Assembly: GCA_035293845.1 (NCBI GenBank)
Contig: DATGMB010000140.1
Location: 1-41,560, forward strand
Reading direction: 5' to 3'
Source of the DNA: DATGMB01 sp035293845
GTDB taxonomy: Bacteria > Acidobacteriota > Terriglobia > Bryobacterales > Bryobacteraceae
Length of the DNA: 41,560 nucleotides
Of the stretch, positions 40,137 to 41,560 are shown one piece after another. The notes below the pieces were generated by a model. It saw only the letters and a list, made by a program, of their open reading frames with translations, searched no databases and was not told the DNA's origin. The number at the start of each line of letters is the position of its first letter. Positions within the stretch are counted from its first letter, which is position 1. The translations under genes and the position numbers were made by a program.

Positions 40137-40970
40137 ATGACGGTCCAGACGGCGCTGCTCCAGGGGACCAAGCTCCTGGAAGACGGCGCCGTAGCCGCAC
40201 CACGCCTGACCGCCGAGGTGCTGTTGGCGCATGCGCTGCGCCGCGATCGCGTTTACCTGTTCGCGCATCCCGAGCACGAACTGGCCGAGGTCGAGTGGAT
40301 TCACTACGGCCGCTACCTGCACGAGCGGCTGCAAGGCAAGCCGACGCAGTACATCACGAAGCGGCAGGAGTTCTACGGCCGCGAGTTCCGGGTCACGCCG
40401 GATGTCCTGATCCCGCGCCCCGAGACCGAGCACGTGGTCGAGGTCGCGCTGCATCTGATGCGGCAGGCGGGGAGGCGATGCCGCATCCTCGACGTAGGCG
40501 CCGGATCGGGCGCGCTGGCCATCACGCTTGCTCTCGAAACCGGCGCAGCGACGTTCGCCACGGAGATCAGCGTGCGGGCCGCCGCGGTGGCCGCCGGGAA
40601 CGCCCGCCGTTTGGGGGCGCGGACGGGCATCGCGGTCTGCGACCTGATGGAAGCGGTCGCGCCGCAATCGATGGAGTTGGTGATCTCGAATCCGCCCTAC
40701 GTGCCGCTGACCGAGCGCGCCGGGCTGCAGCGCGAGGTACGCGATTGGGAGCCCGCAGCCGCGCTCTTCGGCGGCGCGACCGGCTTCGAGCTTTACGACC
40801 GCATCGCGGCGGACGCGCCGCGCGTCCTCCGGCCGGGCGGCTGGCTGGTTCTGGAGCTCGGCTTCGGGGCGCGGGATCACGTGGCGGATCTGCTGGCCGG
40901 ATGGCGGGATGTGCGCATCGAGCCGGACCTTGCCGGCATCCCGCGGGTAATTGCGGCACGCAGGCCGTGA
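40137..40970 (+). CDS. prmC: Release factor glutamine methyltransferase
   Basis: A SAM-dependent enzyme that methylates the GGQ glutamine of PrfA. The 277-residue protein has an N-terminal helical domain (1-75) and motif I 'ILDVGAGSGALAI' (117-129). The catalytic NPPY is at 185-188 ('LVISNPPYVPLTERA'), and 'GTPTQYITKRQEFYGREFRV'-type substrate-recognition sequence (here starting 'GKPTQYI') precedes it. It starts 6 bp after the prfA stop, the usual prfA-prmC order. Confidence 0.97.
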   Translation: MTVQTALLQGTKLLEDGAVAAPRLTAEVLLAHALRRDRVYLFAHPEHELAEVEWIHYGRYLHERLQGKPTQYITKRQEFYGREFRVTPDVLIPRPETEHVVEVALHLMRQAGRRCRILDVGAGSGALAITLALETGAATFATEISVRAAAVAAGNARRLGARTGIAVCDLMEAVAPQSMELVISNPPYVPLTERAGLQREVRDWEPAAALFGGATGFELYDRIAADAPRVLRPGGWLVLELGFGARDHVADLLAGWRDVRIEPDLAGIPRVIAARRP

Positions 40971-40975
40971 GCGGT

Positions 40976-41524
40976 TCAGCCGCGCAGATTCGTGGCTAGC
41001 CGGGCCGCGTACCGGCGCGCCGCCTCGCGCACGAAAGCGCCATCGTGAAACAGCCAGAGGCGCGTGGCATACCAGTCGATGCGCAGCTCGCGCATTTGGC
41101 CGGCAACGCCCGCGGGATGCTTCTGGTAGATATCGAGCAGGATCGCATGCAGGAGCTCGTGCACGCAGGTGTTCACGGAGAAAAACGGCACCTGGTCCGG
41201 ATGCGCGAAATCGAGGGCGATGAGGCACAGGTCATAACCTTCGTAGCGCGCCGAAATGCCGCTCGACCCCTGGCCGTGGTCCCAGAGCATAGGCAGGTCG
41301 CGGCTCACGACCAAGTTGACCGCAGCGCGATCGACGCCCATGAAGACGGGCCGGCTGCCCGGCGAACGCCGCACTTCGCCCTCCGCCACCGTAGGTTCCA
41401 GGCGCACGCCGCCGGCTGCAAAGTCCGCCACCGCCTGCGGCCATAACTTCGACCAGAAGTATGCGACCTGCGCCGGCCGCAACGCGGCTCGCTGGTCGAT
41501 GACGATGCGGACCGGCACCCTCAC
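40976..41524 (-). CDS. Hypothetical protein with HExxH motif (possibly 5' partial)
   Basis: A 182-residue frame from GTG 41524; the frame stays open to the right window edge, so the start may lie outside. 'VNTCVHELLHAILLDIYQKH' contains H-E-x-x-H, the zinc-metallopeptidase signature, and a second acidic helix 'RELRIDWYATRLWLF' could supply a third ligand. Not assigned to a family. Convergent with prmC, 5 bp apart. Confidence 0.75.
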   Translation of the reverse strand: MRVPVRIVIDQRAALRPAQVAYFWSKLWPQAVADFAAGGVRLEPTVAEGEVRRSPGSRPVFMGVDRAAVNLVVSRDLPMLWDHGQGSSGISARYEGYDLCLIALDFAHPDQVPFFSVNTCVHELLHAILLDIYQKHPAGVAGQMRELRIDWYATRLWLFHDGAFVREAARRYAARLATNLRG

Positions 41525-41560
41525 GGCCGCAGGGCTCGCGGGGCGGTCCGCGGCTATCCA

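Noticed and set aside
38562..41228. 888-codon open frame antisense to the DUF1385 gene, prfA and prmC
   Set aside because: Lies opposite three well-conserved genes; composition is Arg/His/Asp/Leu-rich as expected from reverse-complemented GC codons.

Overview
The window is high-GC, gene-dense bacterial DNA with short intergenic gaps. Its content suggests a soil Acidobacteriota, most likely Bryobacterales/Solibacter-like. The indicators are secreted amidohydrolase clusters, a PEP-CTERM protein plus a TIGR03790 protein, a collagen-like/DNRLRE protein beside a tail-collar protein, an acylaminoacyl-peptidase-like S9 enzyme, and a phosphoketolase-acetate kinase pair. The placement is inferred from gene content only. 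I saw no rRNA, tRNA, CRISPR array or insertion sequence.

Layout. 1-2.5 kb: a collagen-like surface protein (5' end outside the window), a strong terminator, a tail-collar protein and a GNAT acetyltransferase. 2.5-4.6 kb: DAHP synthase (aroF) and a membrane-anchored hypothetical protein. 4.6-7.5 kb, minus strand: an overlapping operon of MFS transporter, dacB and an FmdB-type zinc ribbon. 7.7-9.6 kb: a secreted S9 peptidase, meeting stop-to-stop a minus-strand RHH antitoxin/MazF pair whose toxin appears to start with CTG. 10.4-11.6 kb: a secreted phosphoesterase. 11.65-14.35 kb: a Cpx-like sensor kinase and response regulator, divergent from a Spy/CpxP-like periplasmic protein, with two GTAAR-N5-GTAAR boxes between them. 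14.4-20.7 kb: TIGR03790 protein, zinc alcohol dehydrogenase, threonine synthase, a 59-residue small protein, a TlpA-like protein and a phosphohexomutase. 20.8-26.2 kb: a Crp/Fnr regulator, then xfp, ackA and a metallo-beta-lactamase-fold hydrolase. 26.2-26.74 kb: a non-coding convergent region with a cloverleaf-like repeat and mirror-image terminators. 26.74-30.83 kb, minus strand: three overlapping secreted amidohydrolase-like genes. 31-32.3 kb: a PEP-CTERM protein and a methyltransferase pseudogene. 32.3-35.3 kb: a cysteine-synthesis operon of cysM, a JAMM peptidase (mec), and a CysO-MoeZ-rhodanese fusion. 35.3-38 kb: a TIGR01777 epimerase, two half-size DMT transporters and one full DMT transporter. 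38-41.5 kb: a DUF1385 protein, prfA, prmC, and a HExxH protein that may run off the window.

The most interesting points are these. (1) The CysM/Mec/CysO pathway has its sulfur carrier fused to its activating enzyme, with the Gly-Gly buried inside the fusion, so a cleavage step (perhaps by the neighbouring JAMM peptidase) would be needed. (2) About a dozen first genes have a -10-like hexamer 6-8 nt before the start codon and no Shine-Dalgarno, which implies common leaderless transcription; one case is a symmetric bidirectional -10 element shared by two genes 19 bp apart. (3) A MazF toxin has a CTG start overlapping its antitoxin's stop. (4) A Cpx-like module carries a textbook-type CpxR box.
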